A DNA stretch of 64,000 bases from Nocardia sp. NBC_00508. Lineage in GTDB: Bacteria > Actinomycetota > Actinomycetes > Mycobacteriales > Mycobacteriaceae. Under the pieces are notes generated by a model. That model made no database searches and was not told the DNA's origin. It was given only the letters and a program-made list of their open reading frames with translations. The stretch lies in NCBI RefSeq assembly GCF_036346875.1, contig NZ_CP107852.1, positions 5,704,001 to 5,768,000 on the forward strand, given 5' to 3'. This document shows positions 1-8,931 of this stretch, piece by piece; the stretch's first letter is position 1, and each line of letters starts with the position of its first letter. A program made the position numbers and the translations under genes.

Positions 1-300
1 CGCGCCGCGGGGATGGAGATCATCGCCAGAAATTGGCGGTGCCGGTACGGCGAGCTGGACCTGATCGCCCAGGACCGAGACGTGACCGCGTTCGTCGAGG
101 TCAAGACCCGTTCGGGCCTCGCATACGGCACTCCGGCCGAGTCGGTCACCTTCGTCAAGCAACAGCGCATCCGGCGCTTGGCCCTGCTGTGGCTGGCCGA
201 GCAGGACGGCCCGTGGCGGCGCATCCGATTCGATGTCGTGTCGGTGCTGCTGGCACGGGGGCGCCCGCCGGTGATCGACCACCTCGCGGCGGTGTTCTGA
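1..300 (+). CDS. yraN: YraN family (UPF0102) endonuclease-like protein, 5' end outside window
   Basis: The reading frame is open from the first base. It gives the UPF0102 signature: an ARNWRCRYGELDLIA segment followed by FVEVKTR, the Glu-X-Lys part of a restriction-endonuclease-like fold. The biochemical role of YraN is not settled; the family is linked to DNA processing by fold and by its constant place beside comM and dprA. An internal ATG lies at 13, but family members carry about 25 more N-terminal residues, so the true start is upstream of the window. The stop TGA (298-300) shares its last A with the ATG of the next gene, indicating translational coupling. Confidence 0.9.
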   Translation, partial: RAAGMEIIARNWRCRYGELDLIAQDRDVTAFVEVKTRSGLAYGTPAESVTFVKQQRIRRLALLWLAEQDGPWRRIRFDVVSVLLARGRPPVIDHLAAVF

Positions 301-1808
301 TGGCGCTCGGCCGGGCGCATTCCGTCGCGGTCACCGGCGTGGACGGTCTGCTCGTCGAGATCGAGGCCGATATCGGCCAGGGCTTGCCGTCCGTGCACCT
401 GGTCGGGCTGCCCGACACCGCGTTGCAGGAATCCCGCGACCGGGTGCGCTCGGCGGTGGCGAACTCAGGGGAGAAATGGCCGGACGGCAGGGTGGTCCTC
501 GCCTTGTCTCCCGCGACATTGCCCAAGCTCGGGAGTGTCTACGACCTCGCGCTGGCCGTCGCGGTGCTGGACGCGTCCGACGCGGTCCCTTCCGAGCGGC
601 TCGCGAAGACGGTGCTGCTCGGTGAACTCGCGCTGGACGGGCGGGTGCGGCGGGTACGCGGTGTTCTGCCGGCCGTGCTCGCGGCCCGCAGCGCGGGTTG
701 GTCGACCGTCGTGGTGCCCGCGGTGGCCATGGCCGAGGCCGGGCTGGTGGAGGGCATCCAGGTATTCGGGGCGAGCAGCCTGCGCGGGGTGGTGGCCTGG
801 CTGCGCGGTGAGGGCACGCTCGCCGAACCGGATGGCGGCCTGCCCGATACGGTGCGCCAGAGTGGCGATCTCAGCGAGGTGGTGGGGCAGGAGGAAGCGC
901 GCTGGGCGCTGGAGGTGGCCGCGGCGGGCGGGCACCACTTGCTGCTCACCGGGCCGCCGGGCATCGGCAAAACCATGCTGGCGCAACGTCTTCCGGGGCT
1001 GTTGCCCCCGCTCACGGAGATCGAGGCGCTGGAGGTGACCGCGATCCATTCGATGGCGGGCACGCTCGCCGGCGACCATCCGCTGGTCACCGCGCCACCG
1101 TTCGTCGCCCCGCACCACTCGACTTCGGTGACCGCGATGATCGGTGGCGGCTCGGGGACCGCCCGGCCCGGCGCGGTCAGCCGGGCCCATCGCGGCGTGC
1201 TGTTCCTCGACGAGTGCGCCGAACTCGGCACGAAGGTGCTCGAGGCGATGCGCACACCGTTGGAGGAAGGGGAGGTCCGCATCGCCCGGCGTGACGGCGT
1301 GGCACGATATCCGGCCCGATTCCAGCTCGTCCTGGCGGCCAACCCGTGCCCGTGCGCCCCGGCACGCGATGTCGACTGCATCTGCGCGCCGCTTGCCCGC
1401 CGCCGCTATCTCGGGAAACTGTCCGGGCCGCTGATGGACCGGATCGATATCTGGGTGCGGATGCACGGGCAGTCCGGGGCCGCGTTCAGTACCGATGCCG
1501 CCGAGAGCAGCGAGGTGGTTCGCGGTCGTGTCGCTGTGGCCCGGCGCGCGGCGGCCGAGCGCTGGCGCGAATACGGGTGGCCGACCAATGCGGAAGTCCC
1601 CGGTCACGTCCTGCGCCAGAGGTTCCGTCTGCCCCGGGAATCCCTTGCTCCCGTCGAGGGCGCCCTGCGTCTCGGTCGCATGTCCGCGCGCGGAGCCGAC
1701 CGCGCCATCCGGGTCGCGTGGACCATCTGCGACCTGCGCGGTGGAGACGTGCCGTCGGCGCAGGATGTGCTGGCGGCGCTGAACTTCCGCCAGCGAGGCG
1801 CGCAATGA
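300..1808 (+). CDS. comM: ComM/YifB family Mg-chelatase-like AAA+ ATPase
   Basis: The 502-residue protein has an N-terminal Lon-like subdomain and then a Mg-chelatase-type AAA+ core with Walker A GPPGIGKT near residue 220 and a Walker B-type LFLDECAE. A Cys-rich insert with ANPCPCAP and a C-terminal Mg-chelatase domain follow. ComM of naturally transformable bacteria is a helicase that promotes branch migration during recombination of incoming DNA; in actinobacteria the role is inferred. The start ATG at 300 overlaps the yraN stop (TGATG). The same frame is open far upstream, but that stretch only shadows yraN. The gene ends in an ATGA overlap with dprA, so the three genes form one coupled operon. 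Confidence 0.93.
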   Translation: MALGRAHSVAVTGVDGLLVEIEADIGQGLPSVHLVGLPDTALQESRDRVRSAVANSGEKWPDGRVVLALSPATLPKLGSVYDLALAVAVLDASDAVPSERLAKTVLLGELALDGRVRRVRGVLPAVLAARSAGWSTVVVPAVAMAEAGLVEGIQVFGASSLRGVVAWLRGEGTLAEPDGGLPDTVRQSGDLSEVVGQEEARWALEVAAAGGHHLLLTGPPGIGKTMLAQRLPGLLPPLTEIEALEVTAIHSMAGTLAGDHPLVTAPPFVAPHHSTSVTAMIGGGSGTARPGAVSRAHRGVLFLDECAELGTKVLEAMRTPLEEGEVRIARRDGVARYPARFQLVLAANPCPCAPARDVDCICAPLARRRYLGKLSGPLMDRIDIWVRMHGQSGAAFSTDAAESSEVVRGRVAVARRAAAERWREYGWPTNAEVPGHVLRQRFRLPRESLAPVEGALRLGRMSARGADRAIRVAWTICDLRGGDVPSAQDVLAALNFRQRGAQ

Positions 1809-3034
1809 GTGCGGCGCCGTCGCGTGCGGGCGGTGGTGGAAATCCTGCCGCGGCGGGCGGCATGTCCGAGAATCTCTCCTGCCCGGCGTCCGGCGAGGCC
1901 GATGCGCGGCGGTTGGCCTGGGTGTACCTGTCGCGAGTGGTGCAAGGCCCGTGTGCGCCGCTGTCGGCGCTGATCGACGCGGTCGGAGTGGTGGAGGCGG
2001 CGCGTGCGGTGCGGGAGTGCGCGCTGCCCGAGCCGTTGCGCGGACCGACAGCGCGGCGGCGCGACCTCGACATCGCGGCGCGGGATCTCGAGGTCATCGA
2101 CCGGATCGGCGGACGAGTGGTGACGCCGGACGATCCGGAGTGGCCCGCTTGGCGCATGCTCGGTCTCGCCCAGCTCGAACCCGGCCGAGATCCAGATGGG
2201 GCCGTGCCGCTCGTTCTGTGGGCCCGCGGCCCGCGCTCCCTGCTCGAGTCGAGCGAACGCGCCGTGGCGGTGGTCGGCGCACGGTGCAGCACCGGGTACG
2301 GCGACCGCGTGACGGGGGAGATCGCCGGAGATCTCGCCGCGCAAGGATGGACGATCGTGTCCGGTGCGGCCTTCGGGATCGACAGCATGGCGCACCGGGC
2401 GGCGCTGGCGGTAGATGGCTCGACGATCGCCGTGCTTGCCTGCGGCGTCGACCGGCCGTACCCGGCGCAGCACGAGCGTCTGCTGGCCGATATCGCCGAG
2501 TCCGGCCTGGTGGTCAGCGAATATCCGCCCGGTGTGACTGCGCACAAGCATCAGTTCCTCGCCCGCAACCGCCTGATCGCCGCCCTCGCCGACGGCGTGC
2601 TCGTGGTGGAGGCGGGGCTGCGCAGCGGCGCCCGCAACACCGTCAAGTGGGCACGTCGCCTCGGCCGTCCCGCCCTGGCGGTACCCGGCCCGGTGACCTC
2701 GGCGGCTTCGGTGGGTTGTCACCGGATGATCCGGGACGGCGAAGCGCTCCTGGTGACTCGAGCGGAGGAAGTCGTCGACGAGGCGGGGCCGCTCCGACTG
2801 TCCCTCCCGGAGACCGGGGGAGTGTCCGACCATCCGGACGACCGCCTCGCGGGAGACGAAGCCCTGGTCTTCGCGGCGCTGCCGAGGATCGGCTCTCGAT
2901 TACCACTCGAGCTGTCCCAGCAGTGCGGCCTGCCGCTTCCCGCGGTCCGCGCGACGCTCCCGGCCCTCGAACTAGCGGGGCTGGTGGCCGCCGACGAAAG
3001 TGGTTGGCATCGAACGGCACGCCGCCGCATATGA
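1805..3034 (+). CDS. dprA: DNA-processing protein DprA
   Basis: The 409-residue protein belongs to the DprA/Smf family, which loads RecA on single-stranded DNA in transformable bacteria. The Rossmann-like core is clear: AVVGARCSTGYG, SGAAFGIDSMAHRAAL and VVVEAGLRSGARNT, followed by a C-terminal winged-helix-like tail (residues about 335-405). The start ATG at 1805 makes an ATGA overlap with comM; a second Met at 1862 would shorten the N-terminus by 19 residues, and the Gly/Ala-rich first 20 residues are poorly conserved in kind. The role in this genus is inferred, since natural transformation is not generally documented there. Confidence 0.92.
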   Translation: MSAAPSRAGGGGNPAAAGGMSENLSCPASGEADARRLAWVYLSRVVQGPCAPLSALIDAVGVVEAARAVRECALPEPLRGPTARRRDLDIAARDLEVIDRIGGRVVTPDDPEWPAWRMLGLAQLEPGRDPDGAVPLVLWARGPRSLLESSERAVAVVGARCSTGYGDRVTGEIAGDLAAQGWTIVSGAAFGIDSMAHRAALAVDGSTIAVLACGVDRPYPAQHERLLADIAESGLVVSEYPPGVTAHKHQFLARNRLIAALADGVLVVEAGLRSGARNTVKWARRLGRPALAVPGPVTSAASVGCHRMIRDGEALLVTRAEEVVDEAGPLRLSLPETGGVSDHPDDRLAGDEALVFAALPRIGSRLPLELSQQCGLPLPAVRATLPALELAGLVAADESGWHRTARRRI

Positions 3035-3570
3035 GTGAGCGAGCACCGTCGCCGATGCGGCAATGGCGTAGCCGTGCGGGTAGCGCGACGGGCGAGTGTG
3101 GGCGAAGGTCGATGCAATTCGTTGACGTGGTCTGGGCGGAGCCGTGTGGCGAGAAGGTGCGGGCGGTGAGTGAGCGCGATGGGCGAACGTTGGTGCATTT
3201 GCCGATGCGGTCATGGCGCGGCCGTGTGTGCGGAAGTCGGGCAATGGGTGACTGGTGCGCGCGAACCTCGGTGCCGTTCATTGATGTGGCCATGAGCAGT
3301 GCGACGGGGAGGCGGCGAGTGAGAGCTGCGGGAACGTTGGTGCCGTCGCCGATGTGGGCATGGCGGCGCTGTGTGGTGGGGAGGTGCAGGCGATGCGTTC
3401 GTTGATGTGCTTCTGGCGAAGCTCTGCGCCGGGAGGCGGTGGCGATGGGGAGTGGTGCGGGCGAACGTCGATGCACTCGCTGACGTGGTCGTGCCGGAGT
3501 CGAGCGGCAGCGAGGTGCGGATTCGGCGCGGTCACTTGCCAACTGGGGCCGCGGTCGCGACGGTAAGGGG
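3035..3570 (+). repeat. Degenerate intergenic tandem repeat, about 7 units of 60-80 bp
   Basis: This gap between dprA and xerC shows no coding signature but recurs with a period of roughly 60-80 bp. The recognisable core reads GCGAACGTCGATGCACTCG then CTGACGTGGTCGTG, seen best at about 3101, 3183, 3259, 3330 and 3461, with poorer versions near 3040 and 3389. Unit ends are rich in GCCGTGTG and GAGTG words. Open frames on both strands here are by-products of the repeat. No function is known to me. Confidence 0.7.
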
Positions 3571-4494
3571 ATGGAGGAATTGCCCGAGGATCTGGAAGCG
3601 CTGCTGGTGGAGTACGGCAGACACCTGCGGCTCGGCCGCAATCGGTCGGAGCACACGGTGCGGGCGTATCTGGGGGACGCGCGGTCGCTGCTGGACCATC
3701 TGTACCTGCGATCGGCCGATTCGGCGATCCGCGAGCTGGACCTGCTGCTGGTGCGGTCCTGGTTGGCGCGGCAAGCAGCGGCGGGCGCCGCGCGAACGAC
3801 GTTGGCGCGGCGGGCGTCCTCCGCGCGTACTTTCACTGCGTGGCTCACCGGGACCGGGCGGCTGCCGGTCGACCCGGGGCTGCGGTTGGGGTCGCCGAAG
3901 GCGCATCGCGTGCTCCCGGCCGTGCTCGGACCACAGCAGGCGATCGGCGCCATGGACGCAGCCCGATCCGGCGCTGCCCAGCGCGATCCGATGGCGTTGC
4001 GGGATCGGGCGATCGTGGAATTGCTCTACGCCACCGGCATCCGGGTGAGCGAGCTGTGCGGGCTGGATATCGAGGATGTCGATCGGGAGCGGCGTGTGGT
4101 CCGCGTGCTCGGCAAGGGCAACAAGGAACGCTCGGCCCCGTTCGGCGGGCCCGCCGACGAGGCCGTTGGCAACTGGCTGCACTATGGACGTCCCGCCTTC
4201 GCCACCGCCGACTCCGGTCGCGCGCTGCTGCTCGGCCGCCGCGGCAAGCGCCTCGATCAGCGCCAAGCCAGAACCGTTGTGCACGAAGTGGTCTCGGCGA
4301 TCCCCGGCGCCCCCGACATGGGCCCGCACGGCCTGCGGCACACCGCCGCGACCCACCTCCTCGAGGGCGGCGCCGACCTGCGTGTGGTCCAGGAACTTCT
4401 CGGCCACGCCAGCATGGCCACCACACAGCTCTATACCCACGTCTCCATCGACCGCCTGAAAAAGGTGCACGACCAAGCCCACCCGCGCGCCTGA
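3571..4494 (+). CDS. xerC: Tyrosine recombinase XerC
   Basis: The 307-residue tyrosine recombinase is of usual Xer length. An N-terminal SAM-like DNA-binding domain (about 1-95) is followed by the catalytic domain with R158 (ATGIRVSEL), K182 (GKGNKE), H253 and R256 (HGLRH), H279 (LGHAS) and nucleophile Y288 (TQLYTH). With XerD it resolves chromosome dimers at dif; whether this copy is XerC rather than a second XerD type rests on synteny with mycobacteria (dprA neighbourhood). The start ATG follows GTAAGGGG. The gene stands alone behind the repeat region. Confidence 0.92.
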   Translation: MEELPEDLEALLVEYGRHLRLGRNRSEHTVRAYLGDARSLLDHLYLRSADSAIRELDLLLVRSWLARQAAAGAARTTLARRASSARTFTAWLTGTGRLPVDPGLRLGSPKAHRVLPAVLGPQQAIGAMDAARSGAAQRDPMALRDRAIVELLYATGIRVSELCGLDIEDVDRERRVVRVLGKGNKERSAPFGGPADEAVGNWLHYGRPAFATADSGRALLLGRRGKRLDQRQARTVVHEVVSAIPGAPDMGPHGLRHTAATHLLEGGADLRVVQELLGHASMATTQLYTHVSIDRLKKVHDQAHPRA

Positions 4495-4549
4495 GGAGGC
4501 GTTGGGAGTATGCGGCCAAGTGTCGATGGGCGACTGGGGTCCCGCGCTC

Positions 4550-5047
4550 TCATGGGCTGACGTAGTAGTGCATCCAAGCTTTCTGTCCCTGCGCAGTGTG
4601 CCAGCCGCCAGGCGCACTATGTACTCGTCGCCAACCGCTTCGTTCGTACATCGCGATCGCCGCCGCGCCACCGGACTCGACGCTCAGCGCGGCACGCTGC
4701 CCGCGGCTCGCCGCCATTCGCGCGGCCGCCGCAAGCAAATGGGAACCGACTCCTGCCCGACGTGCGGACGGTACGACATACAGGCGGATGACCCACGCCA
4801 CAGCGAGCGTGCCGACTGCACCACGCACGGCAATCGGGGTTTCTTCGCCTGCGCCGAGACCGACGTGTCCGACCACTACCCTCGCCTGCTCGGCGACGCG
4901 AGCCGCGATGAGCTTCGACGGAGACAGCCAACCCACCGGGTCGGCAGGCCAGGTTTCCGGGTATCGGTCGACGTCGTGTACTTGCCGGAGTGCCGCGGCG
5001 CAGTCGTGCGCATCGGCAGCGGTCCGTGGTCGGATGATCACGCACAT
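4550..5047 (-). CDS. GNAT family N-acetyltransferase
   Basis: The protein of about 165 residues has a GNAT fold. Motif A, the acetyl-CoA pyrophosphate loop, is VVPSARRAGVGSHLL, preceded by a beta strand ending WVIRLYV and followed by AIAMYERSGWRRV, the usual C-terminal motif B. The substrate cannot be read from sequence. I chose ATG 5047 because the protein then begins CVIIRPRTAADA, the typical GNAT first strand; an upstream GTG at 5074 would add nine residues. It lies convergent to xerC with about 55 bp between the stops. Confidence 0.85.
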   Translation of the reverse strand: MCVIIRPRTAADAHDCAAALRQVHDVDRYPETWPADPVGWLSPSKLIAARVAEQARVVVGHVGLGAGEETPIAVRGAVGTLAVAWVIRLYVVPSARRAGVGSHLLAAAARMAASRGQRAALSVESGGAAAIAMYERSGWRRVHSAPGGWHTAQGQKAWMHYYVSP

Positions 5048-5282
5048 CCGACTATGCTGCCCTGCCGCCGACACCGCTTACTCGTCCGTCGTTGCGGCAA
5101 TTTCCGACTATCAGTCTGTTTGGTGGCATGCATGCGGAGTCCAAGTATTCCTTTCCCTCGTCTGTGTACAAGATCGCGCCGATCTAGTCGAATTCCGGTG
5201 TGATCAGCGCCGAGAGGGCGCACTCTGGAAGTTGCGTATCAGTGCCCGCAATCCATGACGTACTCCGAGTGGGAAATAGCCG

Positions 5283-5972
5283 ATGTCTACGTCGAGCGGA
5301 CCACAGGCTCTGCATCGCGGACTGTACTCACTGGCAGGTCAGCCCGCGCTGCCGCTTCCGGCCGCGGGATCGGCGCTATCCCAGCCCACGGGGCGGGGCA
5401 CGTGGCGCGAAATTCCTCTGAATGGTGACGCGCCCACCGTGACGATCGGGCGGTCGAACGCGGCCGATATCACCGTGCCCGCCGACGCGACCGTTTCTCG
5501 TCTGCACGCCATCATCGAGCGAGTCTCCGGCTGCTGGATCATCATCGACGACGGGTTGTCGAAGAACGGGACTTTCGTCAACGGCGAGCGTGTCGGCGGG
5601 CGACGCAAACTCAGTTCCGGTGACAGAATTCGCGTGGGCCGATCACTGCTTGTTTTCCGAGACGGCGCATCGTCCGAGGAGGAAATGACGATCGCCCTTT
5701 CTCCCCTGCTCATCCGGAATTCGCTGACCGACGCCCAAATTATGGTTCTCAAGGCGCTCTGCCGCCCGTACGACGCACGGAGTGCGTATTCGTACCCCGC
5801 ATCGAACGGCCAGATCGCAAGCGATCTGTGCCTGACTGTGTCGACGGTCAAGACGCACATGCGGGCGCTGTTCCAAAAATTTCGCGTCCCGGACCTGCCG
5901 CCGAATCAGAAGCGCTCGTTCTTGGTCGAACGCGCGATCGAAAGCGGCGTGATAGTCGATCACGAGCAGTAA
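5283..5972 (+). CDS. FHA domain protein with C-terminal winged/LuxR-like HTH
   Basis: The 229-residue protein has a low-complexity N-terminus, an FHA domain at about residues 50-118 (TIGRSNAADI, SRLHAII, KNGTFVNGERV; the GR, SxxH and NG residues that bind phosphothreonine are present) and a C-terminal helix-turn-helix (about 145-225, NGQIASDLCLTVSTVKTHM). This pairs phosphothreonine recognition with DNA binding, so it probably links Ser/Thr kinase signalling to transcription, as for EmbR-like proteins, although EmbR has a different domain order. No kinase gene is adjacent. The gene reads alone, away from the GNAT gene. Confidence 0.85.
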   Translation: MSTSSGPQALHRGLYSLAGQPALPLPAAGSALSQPTGRGTWREIPLNGDAPTVTIGRSNAADITVPADATVSRLHAIIERVSGCWIIIDDGLSKNGTFVNGERVGGRRKLSSGDRIRVGRSLLVFRDGASSEEEMTIALSPLLIRNSLTDAQIMVLKALCRPYDARSAYSYPASNGQIASDLCLTVSTVKTHMRALFQKFRVPDLPPNQKRSFLVERAIESGVIVDHEQ

Positions 5973-6022
5973 GTGCTATGGCTGGACGATCCCGGCAAGC
6001 GTGTGTCCGGCACGGTGCCCGG

Positions 6023-6691
6023 CTAGATCGGTCTGAAACCCGCTCCAGCGTCGCCGCGCGCGTTCACATCGTCCAGGATGTCTTTGATGTTCACGCCGAT
6101 CTCCGGACCGAGGCACGGCACGCCCAAGTAGCCATTGACCATGCCGACGAGTGTTGTCCCGACTACGACCGGCCCGCCGGAATCGCCCTCCGCGACACAT
6201 GTTTGGGTCCAGGTCGCATTGCCGTATGTGAACGCGTCGCCGTAGGTCAACCCGCAGGTCCGGCCGGTGGTCCGACCTTCTTTGCAGGCGATGTCCGGGA
6301 ATCGGGGAGGTCCGCCCACGCCGGTGATCGTCGTGCCGCCCACAGTGTTCGCGGGCGCGACCTTGCCCTGGTCGAACACGATCACGGCGTAGTCGAGACT
6401 GCTGTTGGTGTAGGCGAAGGTGCCGACCACGCCGCCGTCACGGTTGGCATCGGCCACGACCGTCGCTCCCGGTTCACCACAGTGACCCGCGGTGAACCCG
6501 ACCAGCCGACCGCCGGAGTCGCGCCCGATCGTGGTGAGGGTGCAGATGTTCTGATTGCCGACGACGATGCCGGAGCCGCCGCCCAGAACGGGCCCGGTCT
6601 CGGCGTGCGCAGCCCCTGATTGCGCCCCGAACAGCGTCGCGACTGCGGCGAGTGCCGCGGCAGCCCCCACGAGTTTCCTGAACATGGCCAT
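6023..6691 (-). CDS. Secreted S1 family trypsin-like serine protease
   Basis: The 222-residue protein has a Sec signal peptide (MFRK then an Ala-rich helix ending AHA near residue 30) and a chymotrypsin-like fold. The catalytic triad is visible: H70 in TAGHC, D100 in SSLDYAV and S171 in GDSGGP. Paired cysteines (C50/C71, C136/C146, C165) suggest disulfides outside the cell. It resembles the short alpha-lytic/streptogrisin-type proteases but has no propeptide. ATG 6691 was preferred; a GTG at 6709 in frame is the alternative. The substrate is unknown. Confidence 0.88.
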   Translation of the reverse strand: MAMFRKLVGAAAALAAVATLFGAQSGAAHAETGPVLGGGSGIVVGNQNICTLTTIGRDSGGRLVGFTAGHCGEPGATVVADANRDGGVVGTFAYTNSSLDYAVIVFDQGKVAPANTVGGTTITGVGGPPRFPDIACKEGRTTGRTCGLTYGDAFTYGNATWTQTCVAEGDSGGPVVVGTTLVGMVNGYLGVPCLGPEIGVNIKDILDDVNARGDAGAGFRPI

Positions 6692-6915
6692 TCGATGATT
6701 GAACCGCACTTGTCCGTACTTCAGGGGGTATATGTCCGCGCGTTACCCGAATAGATATGCACGCGTTCCCCTACCGGGCGCGTCGGTGGGACGGACAATA
6801 TCGTCATTCGCCCTGTGCCGTGGAGCCCGGTTGGGGATTGGCAGAGACGAGACGCCTCGGGGTTACGGCGCGGCCCGTGGCGCTCTCGTCCTCAGCGCCC
6901 TTCTGTCGAGTGCGG

Positions 6916-7164
6916 TCAAATGGCGCACACGAACACGGCGACCGCGTTGACGACCGGCGGAAGGAGCAACAATGGGGCGCAGAATATGCCCAGAGGCCAG
7001 AACAGGCCCAAGGTAGCGGGCTCGACCTGAGTCGGAACCGCCGAATTATCCGCCACGGGCGCCGGTGCTACGTCCGGGGCTGCGGAAGCAAATCCGGAAC
7101 CGAGGGCGATGACCGGTGCGACCGCTACTGCCGCCGCTGTCGCGCGCATTTTGTTCGTGATCAT
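6916..7164 (-). CDS. Small exported protein of unknown function
   Basis: The gene encodes 82 residues with a signal peptide (ITNKMRA then a hydrophobic stretch ending ASAAP) and a second hydrophobic segment at the C-terminus (LFWPLGIFCAPLLLLPP then VVNAVAVFVC). The mature part would therefore be a short Pro/Val-rich loop, perhaps membrane-tethered. ATG 7164 is supported by GCAGGAGA about 6 bases upstream; the longer open frame upstream lacks a signal. Two Cys residues could pair. I do not recognise a family beyond small actinobacterial secreted proteins. Confidence 0.65.
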   Translation of the reverse strand: MITNKMRATAAAVAVAPVIALGSGFASAAPDVAPAPVADNSAVPTQVEPATLGLFWPLGIFCAPLLLLPPVVNAVAVFVCAI

Positions 7165-7413
7165 GATTTCTCCTGCGACTGATTGATTCACAAGCCCTCG
7201 TCTACTGAAGGCAGGCAGAATGCGAACACACCACCAACTCTGCTCGGAGGGCGCGCAGGAGACCATCAGCCCCCGGGTCGGAATCATTCATACCGCCGGG
7301 TAATGCGCCACACCGACATTGTGCCCGGCTCGATCGGCCGCAGCCGTGGAGGTCGGCGGCGCCACGATGATCGGGTGATCAATCACCGGACCACTGCGGG
7401 CCGCCGACTCCGA

Positions 7414-8877
7414 TTACCCGTTGGTGACCGCGGCGGGTTCCGGCTGCTCGGCCGGTTCCGGCCGCCGGACGCGCAGCAAGGCCGCGCCGAGCAGAGCGGC
7501 GGCGATGCTGAATCCAGCGCTGATCCAGGCCCCGGTGGACATCGCGGCGGTGAAGGCGTCCTTGGCGGGCTCGAGATAGCCGAGCTGAAATGCCGCGCCG
7601 ATGGATTCGCGCGCCGCGTCCGGGGCGTCCGCGGGCATGTTCGAAGTGAACACACCGGCCAGCACGCTGCCCAGGATCGCGATGCTGATCGCCATACCGA
7701 CCTGCTGCAGCGTGTCGTTCATCGCGGAGCCCACACCGGCGTGTTCGAGCGGGATGGCGCTCATGATGGCGGCGTACGCAGCTGGACCGGCCAAACCGCC
7801 GCCCATGCCCATCACCAGCATGCTGACCAGGATCCACAGATACCCGCTTGCCACGGCGAGGATGCCGAACGCGGCGCCCATGACGAGCAGGCCGGAGACG
7901 ATGAGCGTCTTGTTGCTCAGGGTCTTGCCGAGTGTCGCGCCGAGGCCGTTGCAGACGGCCGCTGCGATGGCGTAGGGCAACAGCGCCAGGCCCGCCTTCA
8001 TCGGCCCGTAGCCGAGCACGAACTGCAGGTACTGGGTGAGCATCAGCATGACCGCGCCCATGCCGAAGACCATCAGCAGCAACGTGAAACAGGTGCCGGT
8101 GAAATCACGGCTGCGGAACACCGCCAACGGCAGCATCGGATGCGCCGACCGGCTCTCCCACACGACGAAGGCGAGGGCCGTCACCACCGCCAGCACGATC
8201 ATGCCGATATTCCATTCCCGCTCGATGATCACGTAGACGGTCGCGCTGAGCGCCACGATGGAAAACACCACGCCGACGAGATCGACGGGCCGTTGCTCGC
8301 CGGTGGTTTCCGGCATCAGCGCCAAGGCCGCCACGATCGCGAGCACCGCCACCGGGATGTTGAGCAGGAACACCGAACCCCACCAATAGTGCTCGAGCAG
8401 AAAGCCGCCCAGCGTCGGTCCGGCGACGATGCCGACCATGGAGACCGTGGACCACGCCGCCATCGCCGTGCGGCGTTCGTCCTCGGCGAAGGTGGTCATC
8501 AGGATCGACAGGGTCGACGGCATCAACAGCGAGCCGCCGACGCCCATCGCGGCGCGGGCGGCGATCACCTGCCACGGCTCGCTCGCCAGCACGGCAGCAA
8601 GCGACGCGACGCCGAACACGGCCAGGCCGGTGATCAGCGCGCGGCGCCTGCCGAACCGGTCGGACAGGCTTCCGGCGGTGAGCAGGAGCCCGGCGAACAC
8701 CAGCACGTAGGCGTCCAGAATCCACTGCACGTCCGACGGTGTGGCGTCCAGCTCCCGAATCAGTGACGGGATCGCGAGATTGAGCACGGTGCTGTCGAGC
8801 ATCAGCACCAGCAGGGACAGACAGAGGACCCCCAGGACCCACCAGCGGCGGGGGTCTCGTACAACGTTCGATTCCAC
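7414..8877 (-). CDS. MFS drug exporter, DHA2 (EmrB/QacA) family
   Basis: The protein of about 487 residues has 14 predicted membrane segments. The DHA2 hallmarks are present: LDSTVLNLAIPSL in helix 1, GSLSDRFGRRRAL (motif A) between helices 2 and 3, and GPTLGGFL (motif C) in helix 5. Such pumps expel lipophilic drugs or dyes with proton influx. There is no good ATG; GTG 8877 or GTG 8883 fits, which puts the start inside the palindromic operator and suggests a leaderless or very short-leader mRNA. It is divergent from the tetR gene at 8932, the usual self-regulated repressor-pump pair. Confidence 0.9.
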   Translation of the reverse strand: MESNVVRDPRRWWVLGVLCLSLLVLMLDSTVLNLAIPSLIRELDATPSDVQWILDAYVLVFAGLLLTAGSLSDRFGRRRALITGLAVFGVASLAAVLASEPWQVIAARAAMGVGGSLLMPSTLSILMTTFAEDERRTAMAAWSTVSMVGIVAGPTLGGFLLEHYWWGSVFLLNIPVAVLAIVAALALMPETTGEQRPVDLVGVVFSIVALSATVYVIIEREWNIGMIVLAVVTALAFVVWESRSAHPMLPLAVFRSRDFTGTCFTLLLMVFGMGAVMLMLTQYLQFVLGYGPMKAGLALLPYAIAAAVCNGLGATLGKTLSNKTLIVSGLLVMGAAFGILAVASGYLWILVSMLVMGMGGGLAGPAAYAAIMSAIPLEHAGVGSAMNDTLQQVGMAISIAILGSVLAGVFTSNMPADAPDAARESIGAAFQLGYLEPAKDAFTAAMSTGAWISAGFSIAAALLGAALLRVRRPEPAEQPEPAAVTNG

Positions 8878-8913
8878 TCGCACAGCGTACGAGAAACTCG
8901 CACAGTGTGCGAG
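8856..8913. promoter_or_regulatory. Stacked palindromic TetR operators between exporter and repressor
   Basis: Two 17-bp palindromes lie 20 bp apart: CTCGCACAGCGTACGAG at 8877-8893 and the perfect CTCGCACAGTGTGCGAG at 8897-8913. A weaker third copy, CTCGTACAACGTTCGAT at 8856-8872 (13 of 17 bases as in the second site), lies 21 bp further in. They occupy the only space between the divergent exporter and TetR starts, so binding should block both. The assignment to this TetR is inferred from position. Confidence 0.85.
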
Positions 8914-8931
8914 TGAATATAGAATCAGAGG

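Noticed and set aside
465..1805. 446-codon minus strand frame opposite comM
   Set aside because: Antisense shadow typical of high-GC DNA; comM on the + strand is beyond doubt.
2643..3953. 436-codon minus strand frame spanning dprA, the repeat and xerC
   Set aside because: Arg/Ser/Pro-rich, crosses two real genes, and its open middle part is only the tandem repeat.
7183..8766. Long + strand frame of 527 codons opposite the MFS exporter
   Set aside because: His/Arg/Gln-rich translation without family; the minus strand encodes a clear 14-helix transporter.
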